NCBI RefSeq assembly: GCF_964340395.1
Contig: NC_135570.1
Location: 8,986,322-9,050,321 of the forward strand
Length of the DNA stretch: 64,000 nt
Direction of reading: 5' to 3'
Source: Glandiceps talaboti
Taxonomy: Eukaryota; Hemichordata; Enteropneusta; Spengelidae
Below are positions 61,195 to 64,000 of the stretch, one piece after another. Position numbers and translations under genes: made by a program. The notes beneath the pieces are model-generated. The model searched no databases. It was not told where the DNA came from and saw only the letters and a list, made by a program, of their open reading frames with translations. Within the stretch, counting starts at the first letter, position 1, and each line of letters opens with the position of its first letter.

Positions 61195-63160
61195 ATAGTA
61201 CTGGCATAGTAGTACTGGCATAGAAGTACAAGTACAGCAGGGGTACTAGCAGAAGGGCCAAATGACAGCAATGGTCCTAGCACAAGGGTAAAATTACATT
61301 AGCGTAGGGGTATATTTACAGTAGGGGTATGAGCACAGGGTAACATTTCAGCAACAGTACTAGCATAGGGGTAAAATTACAGTACAAGTACTAGCACAGG
61401 GGTACAATTACTACAGTAGAAGTACTAGCATAGGGGTAAAATTACTGCAACATAAGTACTAGCATAGGGGTAATATTACTACAGTATAAGTACTAGCATA
61501 TGGGTAATATTACTACAGCATAAATACTAGTATAGGGTTAATATTACTACAGTATAAGTTCTAGTATAGGGGGAATATTACTACAGTATAAGTACTAGTA
61601 TAGGGGGAATATTACTACAGTATAAGTACTAGTATAGGGGGAATATTACTACAGTATAAGTAATAGCATAGGGGTAATATTACTACAGTATAAGTAATAG
61701 CATAGGGGTAATATTACTACAGTATAAGTACTAGTATAGGGGGAATATTACTACAGTATAAGTAATAGCATAGGGGGAATATTACTACAGTATAAGTACT
61801 AGCATAGGGGTAATATTACTACAGTATAAGTAATAGCATAGGGGTAATATTACTACAGTATAAGTACTAGTATAGGGGGAATATTACTACAGTATAAGTA
61901 CTAGTATAGGGGGAATATTACTACAGTATAAGTACTAGTATAGGGGGAATATTACTACAGTATAAGTAATAGCATAGGGGTAATATTACTACAGTATAAG
62001 TAATAGCATAGGGGGAATATTACTACAGTATAAGTACTAGCATAGGGGTAATATTACTACAGTATAAGTAATAGCATAGGGGTAATATTACTACAGTATA
62101 AGTACTAGTATAGGGGGAATATTACTACAGTATAAGTAATAGCATAGGGGTAATATTACTACAGTATAAGTACTAGTATAGGGGGAATATTACTACAGTA
62201 TAAGTACTAGTATAGGGGTAATATTACTACAGTATAAGTACTAGTATAGGGGGAATATTACTACAGTATAAGTAATAGCATAGGGGGAATATTACTACAG
62301 TATAAGTACTAGCATAGGGGTAATATTACTACAGTATAAGTAATAGCATAGGGGTAATATTACTACAGTATAAGTACTAGTATAGGGGGAATATTACTAC
62401 AGTATAAGTACTAGTATAGGGGGAATATTACTACAGTATAAGTACTAGTATAGGGGGAATATTACTACAGTATAAGTAATAGCATAGGGGTAATATTACT
62501 ACAGTATAAGTAATAGCATAGGGTTAATATTACTACAGTATAAGTAATAGCATAGGGTTAATATTACTACAGCATAAGTACTAGTATAGGGTTAATATTA
62601 CTACAGTATAAGTAATAGCATAGGGGTAATATTACTACAGTATAAGTAATAGCATAGGGTTAATATTACTACAGCATAAGTACTAGTATAGGGTTAATAT
62701 TACTACAGTATAAGTTCTAGTATAGGGGGAATATTACTACAGTATAAGTAATAGCATAGGGGTAATATTACTACAGTATAAGTAATAGCATAGGGGGAAT
62801 ATTACTACAGTATAAGTACTAGTATAGGGGGAATATTACTACAGTATAAGTACTAGTATAGGGGTAATATTACTACAGTATAAGTAATAGCATAGGGGTA
62901 ATATTACTACAGTATAGGTAATAGCATAGGGGTAATATTACTACAGCATAAGTACTAGTATAGGGTTAATATTACTACAGTATAAGTTCTAGTATAGGGT
63001 TAATATTACTACAGCACAAGTACTAGCATGAGGGTAATATTACTACAGTGTAAGTACTAGCATAGGGGTAATATTACTACAGTAAAAGTACTAGCATAGG
63101 GGTAATATTACTACAGTATAAGTTCTAGCATAGGGGTAATATTACTACAGTATTTGTAAT
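61195..63160 (+). repeat. 34-bp minisatellite array, about 2 kb and some 58 units
   Basis: The unit begins AGTATAAGTACTAGTATAGG and continues with GGGAATATTACTAC, 34 bases in all. Several variants alternate (TACTAGTA or TAATAGCA, then GGGGGAA, GGGGTAA or GGGTTAA). Units in the centre (61570-62580) are near identical. The left edge to about 61500 is more diverged and of shorter period, as usual for minisatellite ends. The variant order is itself repeated. No open frame or transcription signal was found. Confidence 0.95.
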
Positions 63161-64000
63161 TGTACCATAATTGTTAAATTACAGTAGAAGTTGAAACATA
63201 TGACGCGTTACAATGTCATTCCAAGGAAAATGACTGGTACATGCTATCATAAAATATGAAATGCATTGACAGTTAAAACTGTTGTATACTGCTATCAAGA
63301 TGATCATCTTCTTTACCCGTGTGTCTGATCCCTTATAGCGTTGTTGACCGTAATGCACCAGGGAGTACAGTAGTGTCAATTTAATCATCAAATTCAACTC
63401 CTTGGTGGATTTTTAAGTATGCCCATCGGTTATTTGAAGTTGAAAACCTTTGAGTTCGAACCCCTGAAATGATTTTCTATTAAATTTGAAGTGCATCCTG
63501 CATGTGGCTAAAAGTTAGTCGTGCCCGTAAGAAATGGGAAGTGACGCTGAAAATGGCAAGAGAAATTCAATACACGACACACTTTCGCCCTGGGCCTGTT
63601 GTTATGCTATCTCTTAGTTATACAATGCATCGCGTCAGAAAGTCGAAATATTTCGTCTTTCTTGAAGCCAATCGATGCCTAAATTATTTATGAATGAAAA
63701 GTATGTGAGAAAGAAAATAGTCCATCAAATGTTACGTTGACTTTAAAGTTTACATCTATTCGTATTAAGTTGAGAAGGAAATAATATATGTAATGAAATA
63801 TAATACAATAAAAATACTGCATGAAAAATTCAGTGCAACAAGAATTCAAAAGTTTAACTTTCTGAAATCTTTATAATATGACAAAAGGATGTACATATTT
63901 ACTTACTTGGGCGTGACCTCGTTTCTGAACATCAGCTCTGGAAATCCCATTTAGAAGAAACGGAGTCTCCGCAAATTATTAATTCAGAGGTTGGTAAAAA
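63161..64000. other. Right edge, no feature seen
   Basis: AT-rich DNA with short open frames on both strands, none with a signal peptide, domain or splice context. A gene extending beyond the window cannot be excluded. Confidence 0.4.

Noticed and set aside
61195-63160. TAATATTAC in many minisatellite units, identical to the rolling-circle origin nonanucleotide of some CRESS-DNA viruses
   Set aside because: The motif is part of an AT-rich palindrome, several unit variants read GAATATTAC instead, no stem-loop frames it and no Rep-like gene is present. It is most likely coincidence.
61195-63160. CRISPR-like array of regular repeats
   Set aside because: There are no unique spacers. Units abut directly and vary by point changes, which is a minisatellite, and the genome is that of an animal.

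Overview
The window is nuclear DNA from an animal. It is AT-rich, genes are split by GT-AG introns, AATAAA signals follow the stop codons, and very long microsatellites (CATA, CAGA, CT, TA) are scattered throughout. Together with the gene content this suggests a marine invertebrate, perhaps a lophotrochozoan or an invertebrate deuterostome. I cannot name the species.

Region 1 (1-15.9 kb, + strand) is a tandem array of four intact sigma-class glutathione S-transferase genes, here called GST-A to GST-D. All have five coding exons with introns at the same places. A and B lie in a duplication unit of about 3.4 kb. The first bases of the window match the 3' flank of GST-A, so a further copy probably ends just outside the left edge.

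Region 2 (16.8-20.7 kb, + strand) is a six-exon secreted Cu/Zn superoxide dismutase with every metal ligand present. Next to the GSTs it makes the left third of the window a block of redox and detoxification genes.

Region 3 (23.3-44.2 kb, - strand) is the most unusual part. Five small genes encode secreted peptide precursors of 93-127 residues, each with a signal peptide, an acidic propeptide, a dibasic cleavage site and a short, mostly cationic, Cys-containing C-terminus. Four share the core C-X(4-6)-C-X5-C-X3-C, although the rest of their sequence has diverged almost completely. In all five a splice acceptor lies 26-64 bases before the start codon. I do not recognise the family. It looks like a fast-evolving cluster of host-defence or signalling peptides.

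Region 4 (44.2-64 kb) is gene-poor. It holds one weak candidate exon near 46.3 kb, a possible promoter with 5' exon near 58.8 kb, and a minisatellite of about 2 kb (34-bp unit, with block duplications) at 61.2-63.2 kb.

A family of palindromic MITE-like elements has two full copies (25.8 and 35.3 kb) and two intronic remnants (GST-D and SOD introns). All exon models were built by eye from splice sites, reading frame and family knowledge. No database search was possible.
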